This document shows positions 1-7,938 of a stretch of 64,000 nucleotides of DNA, in pieces. The notes below the pieces were generated by a model. The model saw only the letters and a program-made list of their open reading frames with translations, had not been told where the DNA came from and searched no databases. Numbering within the stretch: position 1 is the first letter of the stretch; each line of letters begins with the position of its first letter. Source of the DNA: Dickeya zeae NCPPB 2538 (GTDB taxonomy: Bacteria; Pseudomonadota; Gammaproteobacteria; Enterobacterales; Enterobacteriaceae); NCBI RefSeq assembly GCF_000406165.1, contig NZ_CM001977.1, positions 4,403,234 through 4,467,233 of the forward strand, in the 5' to 3' direction. The translations under genes and the position numbers were made by a program.

Positions 1-950
1 AGTCCCTGCTGATACTGCACCCCAACCGCCGACAACCCGAAACGCTGTACGAAACGCGCCATCGCGATCATCATCGCGCACTGCTCCAGTACCTGTTCGC
101 GTGTCAATTGGCGGCTGGCGTCATCGCCGAACTCAAAACGCATACCACGCTGCTCATACCACGCCAGACAGCTTTCCCGCAGGCTATGCGGCACTTTCGC
201 CATCTCCACCAGCAACGCCGACTGGGACAACGACTCGATCGGCATACCGGTCTGGATCATCGCCTGTTGCGGGAATACACCGTTAATCATCCCCATACAG
301 AAGCTATCGAACAGCCCGATAATCGCCTTGTGACGCAAAATGTAGTCGCCGACCTGGCGGCCAATCTGTCCGGCAGTGGTCGCCAGCACCGGGTGAGAAG
401 CCGCCACCGGGCGCAGGTAGCCGGTCTTGTGACTTACCGCGCCGTCACGCAGCCAGGTCGCCAACCCCTGATGGAACGCCTCATCATCAAAGGTTTCCGA
501 CCACAAACGGGAATAACTGCGCCCCAGGCTGGTCAGACAGCCCGCCATACACAACATCCCCACCAGCCCCGGCCAGGTGCCGTCAAAGTTGGCCAGCAAC
601 AGCACCGGACCACGGTGATGCACCAGTGACGGCGCAATATGGTGGGAATACTGCCAGGCGGTCAGCAGCACAATCACTGGCGCATCCGGGTCAAGTGCGG
701 CGAAAACATCGCTGCCCTCCCGCTGAGAGCTGATGAAGCCGTGCCCGCGCTCGGTGTCTACTGCGTGGGCGCGCGTCATGCGGTACCCCAGGTGTTCCAG
801 CGCGCTCTGCAGGCGGCTTTCAAACTGTTGTTGGGTCGGCCAGCAGGTCAGGTTAGCGGATTCACGCAAGTCCGCATTGGTAACCAGCAAAACCTCACGT
901 TCGCCCACGGAAAGCGGGCGGGGTGAAACGGGAAGATTCAGTGTCAACAT
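1..950 (-). CDS. L-fucose/L-arabinose isomerase-like sugar isomerase (partial, 3' end outside window)
   Basis: The frame opens from an ATG at 950 (GGAG ribosome site just upstream) to the window edge, about 316 codons with no stop. The N-terminal half has the Rossmann-like layout of the fucose/arabinose isomerase superfamily (LLVTNADLRES, then VLLTAWQYSHHIAPSL, then GPVLLLANFDGTWPGLVGM). The metal-binding C-terminal part would lie off the edge. It follows the FGGY kinase by 48 bp on the same strand, so an isomerase-kinase pair feeding a pentose or deoxysugar into central metabolism is the natural reading. Substrate cannot be told from sequence. The family assignment is by recognition of the fold pattern, not a strict motif. 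Confidence 0.7.
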   Translation of the reverse strand, partial: MLTLNLPVSPRPLSVGEREVLLVTNADLRESANLTCWPTQQQFESRLQSALEHLGYRMTRAHAVDTERGHGFISSQREGSDVFAALDPDAPVIVLLTAWQYSHHIAPSLVHHRGPVLLLANFDGTWPGLVGMLCMAGCLTSLGRSYSRLWSETFDDEAFHQGLATWLRDGAVSHKTGYLRPVAASHPVLATTAGQIGRQVGDYILRHKAIIGLFDSFCMGMINGVFPQQAMIQTGMPIESLSQSALLVEMAKVPHSLRESCLAWYEQRGMRFEFGDDASRQLTREQVLEQCAMMIAMARFVQRFGLSAVGVQYQQG

Positions 951-998
951 GGGTAACTCCTGGTGTCGGCTCCGGACGGTGCCGGAAAAATTCGGCTA

Positions 999-2585
999 TC
1001 AGTGACGGCGCATCTGTTGCTGTGCGGCCTGCTGGTAGTCATACATCTGCAAATAAATCTGATATTTATCGTCGTGAAACGGTTGATGACCTCGATCAGC
1101 GCGGATAAGCACACCGGGGCGCACCAGCGACTGTGCAGCCTGCGGCAACGAAGGATACGCGCCGCACGCCACCGCCCCCAATAACGCCGCGCCGAGCGTG
1201 ACCGCATCCTCCTCACTCGCCAGTTGAATGTCGCACCCCGTAATGGCGGCGTATTCCCGCAGCCACAGCGGGTTTTTGGTCGCCCCGCCACACATCACCA
1301 GCCGGGTAATACGATGACCGGACTGATTCAACGTCTCGATAATGTGTCGGGTGCCGTAGGCGATGGCCTGTAACGTCGCCAGATAAAGCCGGGCCAGCGC
1401 GTCCGGGCCTTGTTCCAGCGTCAGCCCCATCACCATGCCGCGCGCATCCGGGTTCGCCCGTGGCGAGCGATTACCGTGGTGATCCGCCAGCACATGCAGG
1501 TGGCGGGTCGGTAACGGCTCGCGCTGCTCCAGTAATTCCACCCACTCATTCAATACGGCATACGGGTTACGCTGCTGCTGTTCGGCCAGCGCGAGCAGTG
1601 TCGGCCACTGGACATGTTGATGTAAGGTCCACTCCACCAGCGCTCCCGCCGCGCTCTGCCCACCTTCGTTGAGCCACCATTGCGGCAGCATCGCTCCCCA
1701 GTACGGCCCCCATACGCCGGGCACCTCGACCGGTTGACGACTGACCAGCATATGGCAGTTAGACGTCCCACTGATGATGGCCAGGCTCCCTTGCGGTTCA
1801 CTGCCGACCAGCGCCAACCCACCGGCATGTGCGTCGATGATGCCACCGGCGACTACCACGTTTTCCGGCAATCCCCAGTCACGCGCGACGTCAGCCGCCA
1901 GTGTCCCGGCCGCTTCACCCAGTTGCAGGATGCGTGGCGGGATTTTCTGCACTACATCGTCCAACCCAACCGCCTGCAACAGACCGTCGCTAAAGCGATT
2001 TTCATGCGCCAGATAGTTCCACTTACACGTCAGGGTGCAGACACTGGCCACATCAGCGCCGGTGGCGCGCCATACCAGATAGTCCGCCAAATCAAAAAAA
2101 CGCCATATTTGTTTGTAACGTGCGGGGAAATGGCGCTTCAGCCACAAGATTTTGGGTAATTCCATCTCGATACTGACTTCACCGCCCACATAACGCAGCG
2201 CCTCGTCGCCGGTGGCGTTGATATCAGCGGTTTCGGTTGCGGCGCGGTGATCCATCCACATGATGATGTCCCGCTGCGGGTCGTCCTGCTCCGCTACCGA
2301 TACCGGTTGCCCTTGCAGCCCCACCGCCACCAGCGAGCAGGTGGCGTCGATGCCAATAGCGCGGACCTGCGAAGGTGCAACCGCCGCCCCACTGAGCGCT
2401 TCACGCACACAGGCCCCCACCGCTTGCCAGATATCCGCCGACGATTGCTCCACCACATGCGTGCGGGGATGAAACTGTTCAATAGGCCGCACTGCAAACG
2501 CCAAACGCTGGCCATTGCCGTCAAACACCCCGGCCCTGACACTGGCTGACCCGACATCCACACCGATAAAGCAATCGTTTTTCAT
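999..2585 (-). CDS. FGGY-family carbohydrate kinase (ribulokinase/D-ribulokinase type)
   Basis: A 528-residue protein, the usual FGGY size. The N-terminal ATP-fold signature GVDVGSASVRAGVFD is at residues 8-22, the substrate-side WMDHRA motif at 110-114, and the likely catalytic Asp at about 251 in GGIIDAHAGG. The C-terminal domain carries the FGGY-like GGATKNPLW motif. FGGY kinases phosphorylate pentuloses, pentitols or related sugars in the cytoplasm. The N-terminal pattern is closest to the D-ribulokinase/YDR109C group rather than xylulokinase, but substrate is inferred. It is the first gene of a unit with the isomerase that follows on the minus strand. A perfect palindrome lies 13 bp before the start. 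Confidence 0.85.
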   Translation of the reverse strand: MKNDCFIGVDVGSASVRAGVFDGNGQRLAFAVRPIEQFHPRTHVVEQSSADIWQAVGACVREALSGAAVAPSQVRAIGIDATCSLVAVGLQGQPVSVAEQDDPQRDIIMWMDHRAATETADINATGDEALRYVGGEVSIEMELPKILWLKRHFPARYKQIWRFFDLADYLVWRATGADVASVCTLTCKWNYLAHENRFSDGLLQAVGLDDVVQKIPPRILQLGEAAGTLAADVARDWGLPENVVVAGGIIDAHAGGLALVGSEPQGSLAIISGTSNCHMLVSRQPVEVPGVWGPYWGAMLPQWWLNEGGQSAAGALVEWTLHQHVQWPTLLALAEQQQRNPYAVLNEWVELLEQREPLPTRHLHVLADHHGNRSPRANPDARGMVMGLTLEQGPDALARLYLATLQAIAYGTRHIIETLNQSGHRITRLVMCGGATKNPLWLREYAAITGCDIQLASEEDAVTLGAALLGAVACGAYPSLPQAAQSLVRPGVLIRADRGHQPFHDDKYQIYLQMYDYQQAAQQQMRRH

Positions 2586-2597
2586 GTTGAAATCTCT

Positions 2598-2617
2598 TTG
2601 CTAAGTCGAGTTAGCAA
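2598..2617. promoter_or_regulatory. Palindromic operator candidate upstream of the kinase
   Basis: TTGCTAA-GTCGAG-TTAGCAA is a perfect 7+7 bp inverted repeat ending 13 bp upstream of the kinase ATG. The placement between promoter and ribosome site suits a repressor operator. No cognate regulator is visible in the window. Confidence 0.4.
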
Positions 2618-2756
2618 TTTATTTGAAGCATGGAGAAGATGACAATGATTTTTGTTGCGAACTGTGAGGCAGATCGGTGAATAAAAAATAATCGTTTGAA
2701 AGAAAACAGTTTTATCAGACAGGAAAAATTGCCTCGCGATGAACACCGCAGAGGAG

Positions 2757-2808
2757 GTGCTGACGCGGCGTCAGCACTGGGCGGCGCAGACATCCGGTAC
2801 GCGCCGCC
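2757..2808 (-). terminator. Two consecutive perfect hairpins after the yidR-like gene
   Basis: Arms GTGCTGACG/CGTCAGCAC (2757-2777) and GGCGGCGC/GCGCCGCC (2780-2808) stand directly downstream of the minus-strand yidR-like gene. Neither is followed by a clean U tract on the minus strand, so termination or 3'-end protection is inferred. Confidence 0.4.
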
Positions 2809-2825
2809 TGAGGGAAAACCGGTGG

Positions 2826-4112
2826 TTAACGGGCGACCGTCACCACAAATATCTGGCTGAAACCGTCAATGTCCCGCAGGTAGGCAAGGCGATCACCATT
2901 GGGTGAAAACACCACCGCATCCCCTATGGGCGGCGTTTCACTGCGTGCCGTCTGGCGAATCAACCGGCCGGTGGCGACCTCGCACAGCATCACGCTGTTG
3001 TCGGCAATAAACGCCAGAGAGTCACCGTCCGGATGCCAGTTGAATGCTGACTGTATCGGCCAGTCGCTGTGCGTGACCTGCCGCGGTTCACCGCCGTTCG
3101 GTGATACCGTCCACAGTTGCACAATGCCACGATCGTCTTTCATCAAAAACGCGATTTGGCTGCCATCCGGCGAGCTGCGTAACCAGTGGCGCGGTTGATT
3201 CAACACGCCGGGGTAAGCCCTGTCGGCGGTAAAGGTGAGTCGACGCTGGAACACACCGGCTGGCGGCGCGGGCAAGGCGTCATCAGTCCCCCCCAGCGGG
3301 CGTTCGCCAGGACGGGCGTAGTCGTCCAGTTTTTCTGGTAAATCAACAATAAACACGTCAGGCACTTTTTCACCGCACGCCGATAGCGTATCGCCGATAA
3401 ACGCCAGCGCCCAGCGCTGGCGGCTACCGTTCGGGCGGACATAACCGGCATTGCCGACCCAACCTTCTTCGTAAGCGCGGTTAATATCATCGCTGCCAGG
3501 ACGCGGCTGCGGCGTGGTATGGCTCACCAGCACACAGTAATGGCTACCGTCGTGCTCACGCGGATGGCGGTGTGGCGCGTCAACCCGGTGCAACGGCACC
3601 GCTACGCCGACGTTGCGCAAATCCAACGCCGGGTCACGCTCATGCAACACATGGTCGTTGTAGGTAAAGCTCAGGCGAGTACCGTCCGGGCTGAACACAT
3701 GCACATGAGAACCGCCGCGCAGTGCGCCAGCCAGATAGGGGGCCGTCAGGACACAGGCATCCAGCGTCGTAGCCTGCTGGCGATCGTCATCGGCTACCAT
3801 CACGCCACGGCGATGATGAAAATCATACTGCCAGTGCGCATCGGGATTTTCCGGACCGTGGATAAACACGTAACGTTGCGGCGGCACCGGGCTGCCGGTC
3901 GCGACACCAACATGTGCACCTTGCCCGGCACGGTAAAGCACCTCGCACTCGCGGGTTTCCACATTGACGCGCTCAATCGTCGAACCGGTAAACGAAGACC
4001 CCTGCGGCCGGACATCATAAATCAGCCAGTTTCCATCACATGACCAAATATTGATGTTGGTCAGCTGATGTGAAAACGCCCCACATGTTATCTGCCTGTC
4101 TTCATTCATCAC
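2826..4112 (-). CDS. yidR: DUF3748 family protein, YidR-like beta-propeller
   Basis: A 428-residue protein with repeated WD/TolB-like blades: FSPDGTRLSFTYND near 150, SSPDGSQIAFLMKDD near 315, WHPDGDSLAFIADN near 360 and FSPNGDRLAYLRD near 405. The arrangement resembles enterobacterial YidR (DUF3748) and, more distantly, the oligogalacturonate lyase propeller. Function of YidR is not established. There is no clear signal peptide, so a cytoplasmic location is likely. The start has two consecutive ATG codons after a GGGGAA stretch, and either could be used. It appears monocistronic, with 240 bp to the next gene on the same strand. Confidence 0.75.
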   Translation of the reverse strand: MMNEDRQITCGAFSHQLTNINIWSCDGNWLIYDVRPQGSSFTGSTIERVNVETRECEVLYRAGQGAHVGVATGSPVPPQRYVFIHGPENPDAHWQYDFHHRRGVMVADDDRQQATTLDACVLTAPYLAGALRGGSHVHVFSPDGTRLSFTYNDHVLHERDPALDLRNVGVAVPLHRVDAPHRHPREHDGSHYCVLVSHTTPQPRPGSDDINRAYEEGWVGNAGYVRPNGSRQRWALAFIGDTLSACGEKVPDVFIVDLPEKLDDYARPGERPLGGTDDALPAPPAGVFQRRLTFTADRAYPGVLNQPRHWLRSSPDGSQIAFLMKDDRGIVQLWTVSPNGGEPRQVTHSDWPIQSAFNWHPDGDSLAFIADNSVMLCEVATGRLIRQTARSETPPIGDAVVFSPNGDRLAYLRDIDGFSQIFVVTVAR

Positions 4113-4345
4113 AGATTCCCCGCTTTGATAAATTAACTTGGCATATCATAAAAAACCACGCAATGAATGACAAAAACAATGAAAATCAGCGGTTTGTTTA
4201 CAATACCTGACTGTATTGTTGGTCAAAAAAGTAGAAAGATAGCGTCAACAACCTCCGTTTTCCACGAAGGCTAACAGGGCGTAACCTCTGCGTTATATCG
4301 AAAGAGCAAACGCCTTTACCAAGATGACCGAAAAAGGAAAGAGAC

Positions 4346-4606
4346 ATGAAAAACATCAAAACCATCGCTATCGCCGCCGCCCTTGCCACCGTATCTTTTG
4401 GTTCTTTCGCGGCCGCTCATAGCGTCAGCTATGCACAGGCTCAACAACTGGAAAAAATCGGTGCCGTGTCCGCCACCGCCAATGACGTGACCTCGCTGCA
4501 AAACAAACTGGCGCACGAAGCCAGCGCAGCCGGCGCTTCCGCGTACACCATTACCTACGCTGGTGGCGACGATACCCTGCACGGCAATGCGACTATCTAC
4601 AAATAA
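4346..4606 (+). CDS. DUF1471 (YdgH/BhsA/McbA family) small periplasmic stress protein
   Basis: An 86-residue protein with a signal peptide (MKNIKTIAIAAALATVSFGSFA, cleavage near residue 22-24) and a single DUF1471 domain (EKIGAVSATAN near 38, ASAYTITYAGGDDTLHGNATIY at the end). Family members such as BhsA and McbA are secreted stress-induced proteins affecting envelope or biofilm. Ribosome site AAAGGAAAGAG precedes the ATG. It is a distinct paralogue of the three near-identical DUF1471 genes at 14.8, 21.9 and 22.5 kb: the signal peptide and domain are alike but the rest has diverged and its upstream region is unrelated. Confidence 0.85.
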   Translation: MKNIKTIAIAAALATVSFGSFAAAHSVSYAQAQQLEKIGAVSATANDVTSLQNKLAHEASAAGASAYTITYAGGDDTLHGNATIYK

Positions 4607-4636
4607 TCCTTGCCCACGAATTCATCATTACCCCTC

Positions 4637-4670
4637 AACCCCGGTGCCTGTGTCCCCCCGGGGTTTTTTT
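4637..4670 (+). terminator. Rho-independent terminator of the DUF1471 gene
   Basis: Stem AACCCCGG/CCGGGGTT followed by seven T residues, 30 bp after the stop codon. Confidence 0.85.
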
Positions 4671-4706
4671 ATTTTCGACGCCGTACACACCCGCTTAATT
4701 CAACGC

Positions 4707-5402
4707 TTACTTATCACCGCTGAAGAGATGATCGTACACATGCTGGAGATGACGCTCCATGCTGGTACGCGCCCGGGCCGGGTCGCGCGCAATGATGGCG
4801 TCGGCGATGTCGGCATGATCCTGATTCATGGTGCGGGGGAAATCGGAGTCGGCATAGAGCGTTTCCAGCCGGACAAATCGGCTGCTCTGGCGCTTGTTCC
4901 ACAGATATTCCATCATGTCCTGCAACACCTCATTGCCAGACATTTCGCTCACCAACAGGTGGAATCGCTTATCTTCATGCAGAAACTGCGCGTCATTAAT
5001 GTGCAGGCGAGACAAATCGCGGGTGATTTCCTGTAGCGCGGCACGCTGTTCGTCGGTGGCATGTACCGCCGCCAGTTCCGCCATCATTGCCTCGTAGACC
5101 TGACGGGCCTGAATAAACGCCCGCAGGCTGAACTCGTCTTCTGGCAACACGACGGACGGCGCTTCCGGCAGCGGATCGTTAACGTAAACGCCATTGCCGG
5201 TACGGATTTCTACCCAGCCGGTAATCTCCAGCGCAATCAACGCTTCACGGATGGACGATCGGCTCACCCCCAGTTGTTTCGCCAGCTCACGCTCCGAAGG
5301 CAGCAATTGCCCGGCCGCAAACTGACCATTTCTGATGCAGTTAATCAGCAGTGTGGAAATCTGCCGATACAACCGCTCAACCTTCAGTGTGGGTAATACC
5401 AT
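4707..5402 (-). CDS. uxuR: GntR/FadR-subfamily regulator, UxuR-like
   Basis: A 231-residue protein with an N-terminal winged helix (LLPSERELAKQLGVSRSSIREALIALEITGWVEIRTGNGVYV, residues about 33-75) and an all-helical FCD ligand domain behind it. It is transcribed divergently from uxuA, and regulators of this subfamily in that position (UxuR, ExuR) respond to hexuronate intermediates such as fructuronate. It is somewhat shorter than E. coli UxuR. ExuR-type specificity cannot be excluded. The intergenic region of 270 bp carries a CRP site; no clean TGGTNNACCA operator was seen, only GGTCAGG direct repeats near 5620. Confidence 0.75.
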   Translation of the reverse strand: MVLPTLKVERLYRQISTLLINCIRNGQFAAGQLLPSERELAKQLGVSRSSIREALIALEITGWVEIRTGNGVYVNDPLPEAPSVVLPEDEFSLRAFIQARQVYEAMMAELAAVHATDEQRAALQEITRDLSRLHINDAQFLHEDKRFHLLVSEMSGNEVLQDMMEYLWNKRQSSRFVRLETLYADSDFPRTMNQDHADIADAIIARDPARARTSMERHLQHVYDHLFSGDK

Positions 5403-5563
5403 ATCCCCTCCGGATCCCCCGTCAGTCGTGTCCTGTAAACCGATGTGATGCCGACATGTGATGCCAACAATAGCCCGCAGCTTACCATAGCCGTCAAAAC
5501 GTCAGAAAATTAAATGCCCCGGTCTGGCGCTTGCGCGTCATCGTGCCGTCTGCCTGATGTTTA

Positions 5564-5579
5564 CGTGATCTAAATCACA
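5564..5579. promoter_or_regulatory. CRP-binding site candidate upstream of uxuA
   Basis: CGTGA-TCTAAA-TCACA matches the CRP consensus TGTGA-N6-TCACA at 9 of 10 half-site positions. It lies about 95 bp before the uxuA start, in the divergent uxuR/uxuA region, as expected for catabolite activation of hexuronate use. Confidence 0.7.
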
Positions 5580-5672
5580 GAAATATCACTACAGGTGGTG
5601 AATAGTGAGCTGGTCAGGCGGTCAGGCCACCAGACCGACCACCACACTAAACATAGCTTAAGGAGCTACATT

Positions 5673-6857
5673 ATGGAACACACCTGGCGCTGGTACGGCC
5701 CCAACGATCCGGTGTCGCTGGATGATGCCCGCCAGGCGGGCGCGACCGGTATTGTCACCGCCCTGCACCACATCCCGAATGGGGAAGTGTGGAGCATTGA
5801 AGAGATTAAGCAACGTCAGGCGTTGCTGGCGGAAAAAGGGCTGATCTGGTCAGTGGTGGAAAGCGTGCCGGTGCACGAATCCATCAAAACCCAGACCGGC
5901 GACTACCGGCGTTATATCGCCAATTACCAGCAGTCGCTGCGCAATCTGGGTGCCTGCGGTATCGATACCGTGTGCTACAACTTCATGCCGGTGCTGGACT
6001 GGACCCGTACCGATCTGGAATACCCGCTGCCAGACGGCTCCCGGGCGCTGCGTTTTGATCACACCGCTTTCGCGGCGTTTGAGCTGCACCTGTTAAAACG
6101 TGACGGTGCCGCTGCCGACTATACCGATGAAGAACAACGTCAGGCTGCCGCGTATTTCGCCGCCATGACCGACGCTGACAAAGACAAGCTGACCCGCAAT
6201 ATTATCGCTGGTCTGCCGGGTGCTGAGGAAGGCTATACGCTGGAGCAGTTCCGCGCCCAACTGGCACAGTACGACGGTATCGACAAGGCGAAACTGCGCG
6301 AGCACATGGCGGAATTCCTGCGGGCAATCGTGCCGGTGGCGGAAGAAGCCGGTATCGTGCTGGCGGTACACCCGGACGATCCACCGCGTCCGATCCTCGG
6401 CCTGCCGCGCATCGTGTCCACCATTGAAGACATGCAGTGGCTGAAAGAGGCGGTAGACAGCATCCATAATGGCTTTACCATGTGTACCGGGTCTTACGGC
6501 GTGCGGGCAGACAACGATCTGGTGAAAATGATCGAAACCTTCGCTGATCGCATCCATTTCACCCATTTACGTGCTACCTGCCGTGAAGACAACCCGAAAA
6601 GTTTCCACGAAGCAGCCCACCTGAATGGCGACGTGGACATGGTGAAGGTGGTGAAAGCGATTCTGGCGGAAGAATACCGTCGCCGTCAGCAGGGCAATAC
6701 TCGCTCCATCCCGATGCGCCCCGACCACGGCCACCAGATGCTGGATGACCTGAAGAAGAAAACCAACCCCGGTTACTCTGCCATCGGGCGGCTGAAAGGG
6801 CTGGCGGAAGTGCGCGGCGTCGAACTCGCCATCAAACAGACGTTCTTTAACGACTGA
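5673..6857 (+). CDS. uxuA: Mannonate dehydratase
   Basis: UxuA converts D-mannonate to 2-keto-3-deoxygluconate in glucuronate/galacturonate breakdown, a central route in pectin-degrading bacteria. The product from this ATG is 394 residues, the family length, starting MEHTWRWYGPNDPVSLDDARQAG. AAGGAG at 5660-5665 supports this start over longer in-frame openings. Conserved metal-site segments include AVHPDDPPRPILGLPR (about 235) and the C-terminal MRPDHGHQMLDD (about 348). The partner uxuB is not adjacent; yidA converges from the other side, so uxuA looks monocistronic here. CRP control is likely from the site at 5564. Confidence 0.95.
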   Translation: MEHTWRWYGPNDPVSLDDARQAGATGIVTALHHIPNGEVWSIEEIKQRQALLAEKGLIWSVVESVPVHESIKTQTGDYRRYIANYQQSLRNLGACGIDTVCYNFMPVLDWTRTDLEYPLPDGSRALRFDHTAFAAFELHLLKRDGAAADYTDEEQRQAAAYFAAMTDADKDKLTRNIIAGLPGAEEGYTLEQFRAQLAQYDGIDKAKLREHMAEFLRAIVPVAEEAGIVLAVHPDDPPRPILGLPRIVSTIEDMQWLKEAVDSIHNGFTMCTGSYGVRADNDLVKMIETFADRIHFTHLRATCREDNPKSFHEAAHLNGDVDMVKVVKAILAEEYRRRQQGNTRSIPMRPDHGHQMLDDLKKKTNPGYSAIGRLKGLAEVRGVELAIKQTFFND

Positions 6858-6869
6858 CCCGCACACTCC

Positions 6870-6901
6870 TGAACGTTTGGCCCGCCTGGGTCAAACGTTC
6901 A
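6870..6901. terminator. Hairpin between convergent uxuA and yidA
   Basis: Perfect 10-bp arms TGAACGTTTG/CAAACGTTCA with a 12-nt loop. The right arm includes the yidA stop codon. There is no long T tract on either side, so it is a hairpin terminator by position rather than by classic form. Confidence 0.5.
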
Positions 6902-7706
6902 ACACAAACTTCTCAATCGCGTAAGCTACGCCGTCTTCACGGTTAGAGCGGGTAACGAATTGGCTCACCGCTTTGACGCTATCAATCGCATTGCCCATCG
7001 CCACGCCCAGCCCGGCAAACTCGATCATCGCCAAATCGTTTTCCTGATCCCCCAGTGCCATCACTTCATCGCGTTCCAGGCCGAGGTGCTGCGCCAGCAT
7101 TTTTACCCCTTCGCCTTTATTCACGCGCTTATCCAGAATCTCCAGATAGAACGGCGCACTTTTCATGATGGTATAACGGGCGAAATCCTGCGGCGGAATA
7201 CGGGCGATAGCGGCATCCAGCACCTCGGGTTCATCGATCATCATCACCTTTGGAAAACGCAGGTTGCGGTCCATTTCCTCTACTGCCCGGTATTTCAGTG
7301 GCATGCTGGTCAGGTGAGACTCATGCACGGTGTAGGCGCTAATGTCTTTGTTGGCGGTATACACATTATTGAAATCAAGCGCGTGGAAATGCACGCCCAG
7401 CTCGCGCGACAACGCCTCAAAATAGAGGTAATCCTCAAAGCTCAACGTCGTTTGTGCCACGCACTCACCCGTCAATGTGCTCTGCACTAACGCGCCATTG
7501 TTGGTGATGCAGTAATGTCCGTCCTGCTGCAACGCCAGTTGTTGCAAATAGCGCTCGATACCAATGAACGGGCGTCCGGTCGCCAGCGCCACATACACAC
7601 CCTTTTCACGGGCAGCCGTAATCGCTTGTTTTACCGCAGGCGAAATATGGTTTTCCGGCGTTAGCAACGTGCCGTCCATATCAATCGCAATCAGTTTTAT
7701 CGCCAT
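6891..7706 (-). CDS. yidA: HAD-superfamily sugar phosphatase YidA (Cof type)
   Basis: A 271-residue protein of the Cof/YidA branch of HAD phosphatases. Motif I is DMDGTLL (residues 9-15), motif II ATGRP near 42, motif III Lys in NKGEGVK near 197, and motif IV GDQENDLAM near 218. A C2-type cap lies between motifs II and III. E. coli YidA dephosphorylates sugar phosphates such as erythrose 4-phosphate and glucose 1-phosphate in vitro. It converges on uxuA and diverges from the chemoreceptor gene. The CRP site at 7834 is about 130 bp from its start and could act on this promoter. Confidence 0.93.
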   Translation of the reverse strand: MAIKLIAIDMDGTLLTPENHISPAVKQAITAAREKGVYVALATGRPFIGIERYLQQLALQQDGHYCITNNGALVQSTLTGECVAQTTLSFEDYLYFEALSRELGVHFHALDFNNVYTANKDISAYTVHESHLTSMPLKYRAVEEMDRNLRFPKVMMIDEPEVLDAAIARIPPQDFARYTIMKSAPFYLEILDKRVNKGEGVKMLAQHLGLERDEVMALGDQENDLAMIEFAGLGVAMGNAIDSVKAVSQFVTRSNREDGVAYAIEKFVLNV

Positions 7707-7800
7707 GAATAATCCCCAATAATCAACCTCATTGCCCGCATGCTAACGCGATCTTGCCGGGCGAAGCCAGAAAAACAGCCGCAAATCATGGTGCGAAAAT

Positions 7801-7827
7801 TAAAGGAGCGCTCGGGTACGCCGATAC
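7801..7827 (+). promoter_or_regulatory. Sigma-28 (FliA) promoter of the chemoreceptor gene
   Basis: TAAA, exactly 15 bp, then GCCGATAC: 11 of 12 positions match the flagellar sigma-28 consensus TAAA-N15-GCCGATAA. It is 111 bp upstream of the chemoreceptor start. Confidence 0.75.
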
Positions 7828-7833
7828 TATAAA

Positions 7834-7849
7834 TGTGATGTAGTTCACA
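7834..7849. promoter_or_regulatory. CRP-binding site candidate, yidA/chemoreceptor region
   Basis: TGTGA-TGTAGT-TCACA has both half-sites perfect. It starts 6 bp after the sigma-28 -10 element, so it would cover the chemoreceptor transcription start; it could repress that gene or act on divergent yidA. Confidence 0.65.
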
Positions 7850-7938
7850 ATACGGACATCGTTCAGACTGCACACATTCACCTGCTGTTGATTTTTCTTT
7901 CATCCATTTGAATGGCTTCACACAGGGGAGTTCTTATC

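Noticed and set aside
2640..2670. CRP site near TGTGAGGCAGATCGGT upstream of the kinase
   Set aside because: Only one half-site matches; the second is poor.
5610..5645. UxuR operator of TGGTNNACCA type before uxuA
   Set aside because: GGTCAGG direct repeats and scattered ACCA/TGGT occur, but no palindrome has the right spacing.
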